Shown here piece after piece: positions 45,534-54,097 of a DNA stretch of 64,000 bases. How positions within the stretch are numbered: the stretch's first letter is position 1; every line of letters begins with the position of its first letter. A model generated the notes under the pieces. The model was given only the letters and a program-made list of their open reading frames with translations. It was not told where the DNA came from and did not search any database. Origin of the DNA: Thermomicrobiales bacterium. Lineage in GTDB: Bacteria > Chloroflexota > Chloroflexia > Thermomicrobiales > UBA6265. The stretch lies in the NCBI GenBank assembly GCA_030447415.1, contig JAUJOZ010000016.1, positions 35,938 to 99,937 on the forward strand, read 5' to 3'. Position numbers and translations under genes: made by a program.

Positions 45534-46427
45534 TTACCGCCGCCCGCTGAGTCGACGCACGACGCCCAGGACCGCTGCCACTCCCGCGGCTGAGACCACC
45601 GCAACGGCCGCGTCCCCGAGCACATATGGACCCCGGTGATGCACCGCGACGTTGGCTGGCTGATAGCGATGCATGCGCCACCAGAGCACGACCGTTTCTC
45701 GCATGGCGCGGAGGATTACGCGCGAGCTCCCGCCGGTCGCGGCGCCGGCGATCCGGGGGTAGTGGTGAACACCGACCTGCTCGATCGTGGCGCACTGGCG
45801 GCGGGCCATCGCTTGAATCTCGGTGTTGATCAAGGCACCCGGCGCGGTGAGCTCCATTGAGCGGAGGAGGTCGCCTCGGAAGATCTTGAAGGCACAGTCG
45901 ATATCGCGGAGGTGGACGCCGAAAAGCACCCGGACGGTGACGTTGAAGATTTCGGCGAAGACCCGCCGGTGAAACGGATCGTTTCGCTCCATCCGAAACC
46001 CGGCGACGATGTCGAAGGCGGCGGCGAACGGGCTGAGGAGCGCCAGGTCGGCGATGTCGAACTGGCGATCCGAATCCATGAACATGATGTGGTCGCCGGT
46101 GGCCACTCGGAAGCCGGAGGTTAGCGCGCCTCCGTAGCCCTTGTTCTGCGCGTGGTGGATGACCCGAACCTCGGGGTGGACCGCCGCAAGAGCGTCAACG
46201 ATGGGACCGGTTCGATCCCGACTCCCGTCATCGACGACGATGATCTCAAAACGGTCTGTGAATTGGGGAAGGACGGTGAGCGCCCGCTCGACCACCACGC
46301 CGACGTTGGCTTCCTCATTGTGGGCGGGAAGGACGAGGGAGAGGCTGCCGGGAAGGCGAACCACCGGTGGCGTGTCGCGTTCGACTGACGAGGAAGGCGG
46401 CGAGGGTAGCGGCGAGGCTGCTCTCAC
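45534..46427 (-). CDS. Family 2 glycosyltransferase (DPM/DPG synthase-like)
   Basis: 297 residues. GT-A core with LSLVLPAHNEEANVGVVVER, IIVVDDGSRDRTG, the metal-binding MFMDSDRQFDI and a following VAGFRMERNDPFHRRVFAEI, which is the wording of polyprenyl-phosphate glycosyltransferases. A C-terminal hydrophobic helix (AAVAVVSAAGVAAVLGVV) anchors it. It starts two bases after the VanW gene stop, so the two are in one transcript. Donor and acceptor are not deducible. Confidence 0.88.
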   Translation of the reverse strand: MRAASPLPSPPSSSVERDTPPVVRLPGSLSLVLPAHNEEANVGVVVERALTVLPQFTDRFEIIVVDDGSRDRTGPIVDALAAVHPEVRVIHHAQNKGYGGALTSGFRVATGDHIMFMDSDRQFDIADLALLSPFAAAFDIVAGFRMERNDPFHRRVFAEIFNVTVRVLFGVHLRDIDCAFKIFRGDLLRSMELTAPGALINTEIQAMARRQCATIEQVGVHHYPRIAGAATGGSSRVILRAMRETVVLWWRMHRYQPANVAVHHRGPYVLGDAAVAVVSAAGVAAVLGVVRRLSGRR

Positions 46428-46429
46428 CG

Positions 46430-48361
46430 CTATTCCTCGCCTCCCCCCGCCGCGGGCGACTTACCCTCCATGTCCGGGCTCACCTTGTAGACGTTTCCCC
46501 GGGAGTGGAACGTCGTGTAGTAGGGGTCCGAGAATAGGAGCTCACCATCACGGCTGTAGACATCGCGGATGAAGTACACCTCCAGACCCTCCTGGGGGGC
46601 TTCGGTGTGCTTGATCGTCCCCTCCGGTAGCGTATGGTCGACGATCTCGATGTCCTTCTTGATCGGGATCTTCGCCCCTTCCTCGACATCGGTGATGCGG
46701 ACGTCGTACCCGAGATCCGGCCCATAGATGTTGACGAAAACTCTTGCACCGTCGACGAACGATTCGACGAGCAGCCATGAGTGGGTCGGGTTGGCGAACT
46801 TAAAGTCACCGCCGGAAAACGGATCCTCATCCGGTTGGAGAATCGAGGCGTCGAAACCAGGCTCCCACCCGTCCTGCTCGTAGAAGCCGATCCGATAGTC
46901 GTGCGGCCACCACTCGGTGATCGGCACGCCGGCCCTCAGCGCGGCGCGAAACACCGTCGTCGACACCTGACAGATGCCGCCGCCGACCGCCGTGCCGAGG
47001 CGACCCTGCTCGAACGCGTTTCCCTCAACGTAGCCGAGTTCCTTGCTGATGACCCCGATGGAGTGGTTGAACGAGAACTCGCCGCCGGGGGGCACGAGTG
47101 TCCCGTTCAACAGGTCCGCACCGACGGCGATGTTCGTTGCGCGGGCTTCGTCGGAGCCGACGTAGTTTGAATCACCCTGAGCGAGGAACGTCGTGATGCC
47201 GAGCGCGGCGAGGTTCTCGCTATCCACGGTCGGCTTGGTGACGATGACGGGGACGGCAACGTTGGCATGGTCGCCGAAGAAGCTCGCGCCGACCGCCTCT
47301 GCCAATTCGTCGGGCTTCAGCGTGATACCGTCGGCACTCCACTCGAGCGACACCACGCGCTCACCGTTCCAGCCGACCTTGGCGTCCACCGGATCGCGGT
47401 TGACTTGGTCGCCGAAGCGGTCCTCAAGCCACGCAGCGAGCGCGTTGTGGTCAAGGCCGAGGGAGAGAGCGTCGGCCCCCCGCTTGGTTGTGTCGACCTG
47501 CTGCGTCACGAACCGGCCGAGATCAGCCGCCGCCAGCGACCAGGAGCTGTCCTCGAACGTCACCTTGATCGGCTTGGCAAGCGCCTGCGCCAGCTGGTCG
47601 CGTGCCGGTCCGAGATCACCACTGCGAACGACGGGGGTCTTCGCGACCACGGGAAGCAACTCAGCCACGGGCTGAAGGTTGCTCAAACTCCCGAGGATGA
47701 CGGTGCGCGCGCGTCCGCGATCGACGATCGTCCCTCCGGCCTCGGACGTGATGCCAACACTGCTGCCGTTGATCGTCAGCGAGGCGTCGCGCGGCGGGAG
47801 TCCGAGCTGCTGGTCGACCTGATCGAACCAACCCTCAAGCGTTCGGTGATCGAGTGCGATCGCTAGTGGGACCCGCTCGTCGGCGCGGACGAGCCTAGCC
47901 ATAGACTCAAGGCGATCCGCGGCGACCGGCTCCCGGCCGAACTCGTAGGCAGCGGTCAATGTCGCGTCGACGTTTACCTTCGCGCCGATCTCCTCCAATG
48001 TGGGCGCCCAGGTCTTGTCGCCGAAGGTGAAGCTCACCGTACCGGCCGCCAACTCGTCGGCGCGCCGCTGGATCGCCGAGCGGGCCTCGTCGTGGGTGAG
48101 ACCTCCAAGCTGGACGCCCGCGGTCTGGATCGACGGGTAGACTCGGTCGTCGTACGCGGAGCGGACGGCGAACAGGGCGCCGGCGACCGCAAAGAGGACC
48201 AGTGCGGTGCCCAGCGCCGCACGCCTGGCCAGACGACCGGCGCCGGCAAGAGCCGTCCGCCGGACGTTAGCCCACGCCGCCGACCCGGTGTTTGTGAGGT
48301 CTTTGTCTGGGTGGAGTCGGGCGGGGGCGGGAACGACCGAGAACCACGCTTGATGTCGCAA
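46430..48361 (-). CDS. VanW-family protein with PG_binding_4 domains
   Basis: 643 residues from a TTG with AAGGA upstream. Basic N-terminus, one transmembrane helix (ALGTALVLFAVAGALFAVRS), then two PG_binding_4-type repeats (about 100-230 and 230-360), and the VanW domain (NLLNGTLVPPGGEFSFN-like wording, AVGGGICQVSTTVFRAALRA, EWWPHDYRIGFY). The C-terminal beta region follows. VanW proteins accompany cell-wall remodelling; enzymatic role unsettled. Followed by the GT2 gene. Confidence 0.9.
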   Translation of the reverse strand: MRHQAWFSVVPAPARLHPDKDLTNTGSAAWANVRRTALAGAGRLARRAALGTALVLFAVAGALFAVRSAYDDRVYPSIQTAGVQLGGLTHDEARSAIQRRADELAAGTVSFTFGDKTWAPTLEEIGAKVNVDATLTAAYEFGREPVAADRLESMARLVRADERVPLAIALDHRTLEGWFDQVDQQLGLPPRDASLTINGSSVGITSEAGGTIVDRGRARTVILGSLSNLQPVAELLPVVAKTPVVRSGDLGPARDQLAQALAKPIKVTFEDSSWSLAAADLGRFVTQQVDTTKRGADALSLGLDHNALAAWLEDRFGDQVNRDPVDAKVGWNGERVVSLEWSADGITLKPDELAEAVGASFFGDHANVAVPVIVTKPTVDSENLAALGITTFLAQGDSNYVGSDEARATNIAVGADLLNGTLVPPGGEFSFNHSIGVISKELGYVEGNAFEQGRLGTAVGGGICQVSTTVFRAALRAGVPITEWWPHDYRIGFYEQDGWEPGFDASILQPDEDPFSGGDFKFANPTHSWLLVESFVDGARVFVNIYGPDLGYDVRITDVEEGAKIPIKKDIEIVDHTLPEGTIKHTEAPQEGLEVYFIRDVYSRDGELLFSDPYYTTFHSRGNVYKVSPDMEGKSPAAGGGEE

Positions 48362-48411
48362 CGCCGCTGTCCTTCTGGCTGGTCCGCCGTCGGGTCATGT
48401 GTGACTCGTGG

Positions 48412-48873
48412 TCACGGGACGAACTGAAGCTTGATCCGACCGAATTGTACGACGTCACCGGGCCGGATGCCGGTCGACACCGTCACCGGGATGCCGTTGA
48501 GGAACGTGCCGTTGGTGCTCCCCAGGTCCCGCAGCCACCAGCGGCCGTTGTCATACGCGAGCTCCGCGTGCTCGGCCGAGACGAACGGCTCGTTGATCGG
48601 CATCGTACTGTCCGGGCGGCGCCCCACTGTCGTCACGGGCTGCAGCGGAAACGCGGTACCCGGACGCAGATCCGACTCGGCACCGTCCACCACGACCAAC
48701 CTGCCCAACGCACGGGGTTGGGCGACGGCCTCCCCGCCCGAAGTGGCGGCGGCGATTGTCGTCAGCTCGCGGATCGTGACGCGCACCACCTGGTACAAGA
48801 AAAAGTATAGCAGGACGATGAAGAGGATCCGCAGGAGGAGTAGGAACCACTCGAACGGCAGACTCTCGAACAT
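48412..48873 (-). CDS. Membrane-anchored FHA-domain protein
   Basis: 153 residues. N-terminal helix (FLLLLRILFIVLLYFFLYQV), then an FHA domain with VGRRPDSTMPINEPFVSAEH and LRDLGSTNGTFLNGIPVTV, the phosphothreonine-binding residues. It resembles FhaB of actinobacteria, which ties Ser/Thr kinases to wall synthesis. The partner FhaA-like gene is upstream; no kinase gene is in the window, but a PP2C phosphatase is at 54.1 kb. Confidence 0.88.
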   Translation of the reverse strand: MFESLPFEWFLLLLRILFIVLLYFFLYQVVRVTIRELTTIAAATSGGEAVAQPRALGRLVVVDGAESDLRPGTAFPLQPVTTVGRRPDSTMPINEPFVSAEHAELAYDNGRWWLRDLGSTNGTFLNGIPVTVSTGIRPGDVVQFGRIKLQFVP

Positions 48874-48917
48874 GGCCGGCTCACCTGGCGGTTCTCGACC
48901 CGCGGAGCGGTTAGAGG

Positions 48918-49670
48918 TTAGACGCCGTCCGGCTCAAAGCGAAGCAACTGCGCGGTCAGGGTGCCGAACGTGATCTCGTCGCCCGGGCGCACGGCCTGGC
49001 TTTGCACCTTCTTGCCGTTGACCCGGGTGCCGTTGGTGCTGCCGACGTCGACGACGCGCATTTCATGGCCCGCGTACTCGAAGCGCGCATGGTGGCGTGA
49101 GACGTCACCGGATTCCAGAACGATGTCATTGTCGACCGCCCGCCCGACCGTCGTGACCGGCTTCCGAATCAGCACTTCCTGCCCGCGTTGGATGCCTCCT
49201 AGGAAGCGCAGCCGGACTGGCGGCACGCCCGTGGCCTCGCGGAGGACCCGGTAGACCTCGGTCCGCTGAATGGCGTCCTGTTCAGCACGACCAATCTCGG
49301 GGCGGTCGGCGATCGCGGCGGTGACCTGGATGGCGCGGCGCGGCACTCGCTCGTCGCCGGCGATGTTCACTCGGACACGGTCGACGAGCGTGAACCCGCG
49401 CTCGTTCGCCAGCTCGGCCAGCCACCCCTCCATCTGGCGGCACAGCGCCGACACGTAATCCGTGAACAGGACCATGTCCAGCGGGTGCATCGCCACACGG
49501 TAGTCATTCGGGACGAGGGTCGCGTCAACGGAGACGACCTGATTGGTGATCATCGCCCGCTCGAGCTTGCGCCCGATCTCGGCGGGTTGGATCGGGCTAC
49601 GAAAAAGGCGCCCGATGGAGCCTTCCATCAGGCGCTCAAACGACTGCTCGAATCGGTCGAGGATGTTCAC
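48918..49670 (-). CDS. FhaA-like protein (DUF3662 plus FHA)
   Basis: 250 residues. The N-terminal DUF3662 region (FERLMEGSIGRLFRSPIQPA, EIGRKLERAMITNQVVSVDA) is followed by a C-terminal FHA domain (TTVGRAVDNDIVLESGDVSR, VVDVGSTNGTRVNGKKVQ). This is the architecture of actinobacterial FhaA, a phosphothreonine reader in cell-wall regulation. Paired with the FHA membrane protein 44 bases downstream. Confidence 0.9.
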   Translation of the reverse strand: MNILDRFEQSFERLMEGSIGRLFRSPIQPAEIGRKLERAMITNQVVSVDATLVPNDYRVAMHPLDMVLFTDYVSALCRQMEGWLAELANERGFTLVDRVRVNIAGDERVPRRAIQVTAAIADRPEIGRAEQDAIQRTEVYRVLREATGVPPVRLRFLGGIQRGQEVLIRKPVTTVGRAVDNDIVLESGDVSRHHARFEYAGHEMRVVDVGSTNGTRVNGKKVQSQAVRPGDEITFGTLTAQLLRFEPDGV

Positions 49671-49751
49671 CCAGTGGCCCCGCTCACGAGGGCGCCGCGT
49701 GGTCGCGGCGCCTCGGCGCGCGGGCCATTATAGGATCGGCCCCATGGAGGG

Positions 49752-50690
49752 TCAACGCGCTCGCTGAGTACGCTGGGCGGGCAAGGGATCAGGGTCGTCC
49801 AGCCCTGCGTCGAACTGGAGGTACGTATCGGGCCGACGGAAGAGGATCCATTGGAGGAGTTGGTAGACGGCGTACACCTCCAGGGCAAACGGAAAGTAGC
49901 CGCCGTAGCCGAGGAGTGGCATTTCGAACAACTTCGGCGCCCCGACGTACGGGACGTCGTACACCCACTTGGGTAGCGACTGCCAGTTCCACATCTCCCA
50001 AAAGAACCCGCACGTCAGCCCCGCCGCGAACAGGACCCAGACCGTGTCCCACCGGCGACGCGCGACCTGGGCGGCGAGACTCCCGGCGCCAAGCAGAGCG
50101 TTGAGCGGATCGAGAAAGAAGAACAGGCCGAGCCACACGAGCGGGAAGCCCTGACGGGGGAAGACGAGGGATGCGATGAAAGCTAGCATCCCAAGGGTGG
50201 CAATGACGGCCAGGCCGGCGCGCGGCGGCGCGATTCGGACCCACGAACGTTGACGGGCGAAGAGTGCGAACGTCCGGTAGAGCTCCGCCGTCTCGAAGAT
50301 GGCCGGCATGACCGTGGAGAACGAGAGGGAGGCGAGCGCCGCGTAGGTGACGGGGTCGTATGGTTGCGGCAACCGATACCGCCAGTTGTCGATGAAGCTG
50401 TTTGCTCCTTCGAACAGCCACCAGAGCGGGATGGAGAAGGCAAAGAGGAGCGCAAATCGACGGGGGCTCCGCGTCAGGAGTGAGGTGCCCGCTCGCCGCT
50501 GGACGAGGCCGTCAACAGTGAGGATGTAGCCCAGCCAGAGCGGAAAGAACGTGTGCTCCGAGTAGGGCGCAAGACCCGCCCATGCGACCGGCCAGGCGAT
50601 GCCGATCAGCAGGAGCCCGGCGATCAGCTGTGGCGGTCGGTCACCCAGTTGGAGCCCGGGAAGTGCCCGGCCACGCGCCTCAACCCGCAT
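49752..50690 (-). CDS. Polytopic membrane protein of unknown function
   Basis: 312 residues if started at the ATG at 50690; the frame extends to 50768, and the true start is unsure. About eight hydrophobic helices, Trp/Phe-rich, with a WEMWNWQSLPKWVYDVPYVG motif near the C-terminus and a short acidic/Arg tail. Family not recognised. A TATACT on the minus strand (50756-50761) may be its -10 and fits the shorter start. Confidence 0.65.
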   Translation of the reverse strand: MRVEARGRALPGLQLGDRPPQLIAGLLLIGIAWPVAWAGLAPYSEHTFFPLWLGYILTVDGLVQRRAGTSLLTRSPRRFALLFAFSIPLWWLFEGANSFIDNWRYRLPQPYDPVTYAALASLSFSTVMPAIFETAELYRTFALFARQRSWVRIAPPRAGLAVIATLGMLAFIASLVFPRQGFPLVWLGLFFFLDPLNALLGAGSLAAQVARRRWDTVWVLFAAGLTCGFFWEMWNWQSLPKWVYDVPYVGAPKLFEMPLLGYGGYFPFALEVYAVYQLLQWILFRRPDTYLQFDAGLDDPDPLPAQRTQRAR

Positions 50691-50781
50691 CCCGCGATCC
50701 AATCCCTCACGGTGTGCCGCCGTGCGGCGGCCGACCTCGGTTCCTCCCGCGGCCGAGTATAGCGGCACCTCTCCGGGGCGC

Positions 50782-50790
50782 TGCTATCAT
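50782..50790 (+). promoter_or_regulatory. Extended -10 promoter of rpe
   Basis: TGCTATCAT, 35 bases before the TTG start of rpe, without a clear -35. Same type as the PP2C promoter at 54057. Confidence 0.45.
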
Positions 50791-50824
50791 CCCGGTACCG
50801 ACGCTACGGTTGCGGGAGGGGACG

Positions 50825-51496
50825 TTGTCAGAACGCGGGAGCCACATTGGGCCGTCCATCCTGTCCGCGGACTTCTTGCGCCTCGGTGAGCAAGTGGCTG
50901 AGGCAGAGGCAGCGGGCGCCGACTTCATCCACATCGACGTCATGGACGGCCGCTTCGTTCCTAACATATCGATCGGTCTGCCGGTCGTTGAGGCGGTTCG
51001 GAGGATTACGCGCCTGCCGCTCGACGTCCACCTGATGATCATCGAGCCTGAGCGGTACGCCGAGCGTTTCGTCGCGGCGGGGGCAGATCGGGTGACGGTG
51101 CACGTGGAGGCTTGCATCCACCTGCACCGGACGCTGCACGCCGTCGCCGAAGCAGGAGCCGAGGCTGGGGTGACGTTGAATCCCGCCACGCCGCTCTCCG
51201 CTATCGAGGAAGCCATCCCGTTGGTTCGGCAGGTGCTGGTGATGAGCGTGGATCCCGGTTTCGGCGGGCAGACCTTCATCCCCAGCGCTCTCGACAAGAT
51301 CAGACGCCTACGCGGCATCCTCGACATGCGAAATCCGACCTGCTTGCTGGAGGTCGACGGCGGGATCAAGGCATCGAATATCGCCCGCGTGGCGGCGGCC
51401 GGGGCGGACACGTTCGTGGTCGGTTCGGCGCTTTACGCGCCCGGGCAGCCGGTCGCGGAAGCGATGGCCGAGCTCCGCCGAGCGGTCGCCGGCTAG
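50825..51496 (+). CDS. rpe: Ribulose-phosphate 3-epimerase
   Basis: Rpe interconverts ribulose-5-phosphate and xylulose-5-phosphate in the pentose phosphate pathway. The 223 residues from a TTG behind GGGAGGGG match the family length. Barrel signatures: IGPSILSADFLRLGEQV, GADFIHIDVMDGRFVPN with metal-binding His/Asp, and VMSVDPGFGGQTF. C-terminal LEVDGGIKASNIARVAAAGA with GSALY phosphate site. The longer frame upstream is not credible. Confidence 0.95.
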   Translation: MSERGSHIGPSILSADFLRLGEQVAEAEAAGADFIHIDVMDGRFVPNISIGLPVVEAVRRITRLPLDVHLMIIEPERYAERFVAAGADRVTVHVEACIHLHRTLHAVAEAGAEAGVTLNPATPLSAIEEAIPLVRQVLVMSVDPGFGGQTFIPSALDKIRRLRGILDMRNPTCLLEVDGGIKASNIARVAAAGADTFVVGSALYAPGQPVAEAMAELRRAVAG

Positions 51497-51532
51497 GCGC
51501 CGGCACGTCTTACCCAGCCCATCCGGTGCCCG

Positions 51533-53209
51533 CTACCGTTCCTGGTCACCTACGCGGGTCGACCCTGCGGCCGAATCTCGCATCAGCATCACGGGAAGGA
51601 GCGCGAGCAGGGCTAGGCCCCCGGCGATCAGGAACGTTTCCCGAACCACCTGGACGCTGAGCGGGACCACCCGTTCCTGCAGAAACGTCGACTGTCGGAG
51701 GAGGAAGTCGGCCGTCGATTCGCCCGGCATCTGCACGATGTCCCCGGCTCGACCCGTCAGCGCCTGCAGCCGCCGGACCCCGAAGGCCGTCAGGGCCGAG
51801 ATGCCGATGCTCATGCCGAGCAGACGGAAAACCAGGGTGAGTGCCGATGCGATACCTCGCTCCCCCGGCGGTACCACGTCGAGGACGTTGGCGCCAATGG
51901 GAGCGATCACTAACCCGAAGCCGGCCCCCGCCATGACCAACCCAGGGATCATCCACGGATAGTCGTTGCCACGGAGCCCGAGCCATAGAAGCGCGTACCC
52001 GGCACCGACGAGCCCGAGGCCGCTCGCTGCGGTTGGTCGCTCTCCATACCGCGCGGAGAGAACACCGCCACCGAACGAGAGGACCGCCATCAGCGCGGTG
52101 AACGGCGCCAGCATCAACGCGCTGACCGTGCTGACTCGTTTTTCCTCGACGAGGAGGGCGATCACCACCGCGACGTCCACCATCGCGACGATCAGCGCCG
52201 CGCCGACCAGGAAATTGGCGCCCATCGCGGCCGCGAAGCGGCGCCGCCGGAAGAGGCCAAGCGGGACAAGTGGCGTTGGCGTCCGCCGCTCCCACCAGAG
52301 GAACAGGGCGGCTATGAGGATCGAGCTGGCGACGAGGGGAGCGACGTGGTCCGCCAACGGGTTGCGAGTGCCACCCAGGGCGCGGGTCCCGCCCGCGGTG
52401 ACGCCAAGTTCCCCGCCCGACGAGAGTCCGAGGTTCAGGAGCAGGAGCGCGAGCGCAAGGAGAACACCGCCGACCAGATCAAGGCGTGCCGGCCGGACGG
52501 TGCCGTCGGTGTGGCCGGCGCCGCGCCGAGTCCTCGCGATGCCGACGGCGGCGAATACCCCTAAGGGAATGTTCGCGGCAAAGACCCACCGCCAGTCCTC
52601 CGATCCGAAACCGAGCCCGGGCCCCGAGGTGAAGAGCCCAACCAGCGCCGCACCCCACAGCGGTCCCAGGACCCAGCCCAGCGTGTCGACGGCCGCGACC
52701 AGCCCCAACGCTGCCGCCCGGCGCGCCGGAGGTAGGAGGTCGCCGACGAGCGCCATGGTCACCGGCAGTAGCGCTCCGCCGCCGGCGCCCTGAATCGCGC
52801 GGCCGACGATTAGGAGACCGAGGTCGTCGGCAACGGCGCACCAGACCGAGCCGGCGATGAAGACTCCCAGAGACGCCTGAAAGGCGACCGTCCGCCCGAC
52901 GAGATCGGAGACGCGACCCACGAGTGGGATGGCGATGATGTAGGCGAGGAGATACCCGTTGACAAGCCAAACGTAGCGGTCGATGTCAGCGGTGTTGACT
53001 GCGAGGTCGGCGACCATACGGGGCAGGATCGTCGCGATGACCGTCAGGTCGAGCGCGCCGACGAAGACGGCGAGCAGGGCCGCGGCTAAGGCGCCTTTTG
53101 CACTGTTGATGATCGCGTCGCCGGCTAGGGCGTCGCGCGGCTGGCCGAGACCTGGACGTGCGGACGCCTCCTGGGCGAGCGTCGCCCTGGGGTCAGACCG
53201 GCGCCTCAA
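51533..53209 (-). CDS. DHA2-type MFS transporter (P55/EmrB-like)
   Basis: 558 residues, about 14 hydrophobic helices. Motif A-like GRVSDLVGRTVAFQASLG, motif C-like LGWVLGPLWGAALVGLF, first helix DLTVIATILPRMVADL. The TTG start overlaps the lipoprotein gene by 17 bases, so the two are tightly coupled. The LppX/LprG lipoprotein plus a 14-helix MFS pump is the arrangement of mycobacterial lprG-Rv1410c, which exports lipids. A similar role here is inferred from that known pair. Confidence 0.88.
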   Translation of the reverse strand: MRRRSDPRATLAQEASARPGLGQPRDALAGDAIINSAKGALAAALLAVFVGALDLTVIATILPRMVADLAVNTADIDRYVWLVNGYLLAYIIAIPLVGRVSDLVGRTVAFQASLGVFIAGSVWCAVADDLGLLIVGRAIQGAGGGALLPVTMALVGDLLPPARRAAALGLVAAVDTLGWVLGPLWGAALVGLFTSGPGLGFGSEDWRWVFAANIPLGVFAAVGIARTRRGAGHTDGTVRPARLDLVGGVLLALALLLLNLGLSSGGELGVTAGGTRALGGTRNPLADHVAPLVASSILIAALFLWWERRTPTPLVPLGLFRRRRFAAAMGANFLVGAALIVAMVDVAVVIALLVEEKRVSTVSALMLAPFTALMAVLSFGGGVLSARYGERPTAASGLGLVGAGYALLWLGLRGNDYPWMIPGLVMAGAGFGLVIAPIGANVLDVVPPGERGIASALTLVFRLLGMSIGISALTAFGVRRLQALTGRAGDIVQMPGESTADFLLRQSTFLQERVVPLSVQVVRETFLIAGGLALLALLPVMLMRDSAAGSTRVGDQER

Positions 53210-53939
53210 TCGTCACCTGCTCCCCGTGGCGGCTCAGGTCGAGGGTCCAGGTCGCCGGCTCGGCACGTCCTTCGGACGGTGGTTCCGCGAGCCGGACGCG
53301 GAGTAAGTCGTGCGTCTGCTTGTCGATCCATAAGTCGACCGCGACGGGTGAGCCGGTCATCGTGTCCGCGGTGATCGGGCCGATGACCTCCTGGTCGACC
53401 ACTCCCGCGACGTGGAAGGTGGCGCGTCCAGCGAGCTCTTCGTCGTCGGCGCGGCGCGCGTCCCGGACCCGTCCCATAACCGGTCCAATCCCGTTCTGAC
53501 TGTCGAATAGAATCCCTGGGTCGTACCCGAACTCCTCCGGGGCGGGCCCCCAAGCGCCGGTCAGGATGTTGGTCGACCAGGACTCGTCCCCGATCGTGAT
53601 CAACTGGATGCTGACCGTGGCGAGCACGATCCGCAGCTTGAACGAGGTGCGGACGCTGTCCGGCCGCGCCAGGTCGCCGTTCGCTTCGAGGAGACGCATC
53701 GTTCGTGCGTCGTCGATGAACGTTTCTCCCTCGACGCCGAGGTCGAAATGGATGGTCCCAGTGTCGGCGAGTCGCTGGCTCGCCCGGGTAAGGATGTCCG
53801 CGGGTCTCGGCTCGGCCGTGGGCGACGGTTGGCTTGCCGCGCCATCACCGCCGCAGCCCGCGAGCACCACCGCCGTCGCGAGCAGGAAGGCCACTCGGTG
53901 GAGGGGAATAGGGAACAAACACGATCTCCAACTGGGCAC
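53193..53939 (-). CDS. LppX/LprAFG-family lipoprotein
   Basis: 248 residues from a GTG. Lipoprotein signal with lipobox VVLAGC (Cys near 29), a Pro/Ser/Thr stretch, then an LppX_LprAFG fold: ILTRASQRLADTGTIHFDLG, ESWSTNILTGAW, and the C-terminal DLWIDKQTHDLLRVRLAE. Such proteins carry lipids across the periplasm-like space. It overlaps the MFS gene. Promoter at 54008-54016. Confidence 0.85.
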   Translation of the reverse strand: MPSWRSCLFPIPLHRVAFLLATAVVLAGCGGDGAASQPSPTAEPRPADILTRASQRLADTGTIHFDLGVEGETFIDDARTMRLLEANGDLARPDSVRTSFKLRIVLATVSIQLITIGDESWSTNILTGAWGPAPEEFGYDPGILFDSQNGIGPVMGRVRDARRADDEELAGRATFHVAGVVDQEVIGPITADTMTGSPVAVDLWIDKQTHDLLRVRLAEPPSEGRAEPATWTLDLSRHGEQVTIEAPV

Positions 53940-54007
53940 GGCGGCTTCAAATCAGATGGTCGAACGGCGTCGCGCCGAGCGATGGCGGCATGAGCTACCC
54001 ACGCCCG

Positions 54008-54016
54008 AGTGTAGCA
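54008..54016 (-). promoter_or_regulatory. Extended -10 promoter of the lipoprotein-MFS operon
   Basis: The minus strand reads TGCTACACT, identical to the mfd element, 69 bases before the GTG start. Confidence 0.5.
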
Positions 54017-54056
54017 CCTCGGTCCGGTCGTTCTGCTGGCTATTGATGAGGGCGCA

Positions 54057-54065
54057 TGCTATCAT
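54057..54065 (+). promoter_or_regulatory. Extended -10 promoter of the PP2C gene
   Basis: TGCTATCAT. It contains the ATG at 54056-54058 of the longest frame, which supports the GTG at 54098 as the true start. It stands back to back with the lipoprotein promoter. Confidence 0.45.
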
Positions 54066-54097
54066 CCGGCGCCGATTTTGGATCATTCGGGAGCGGC

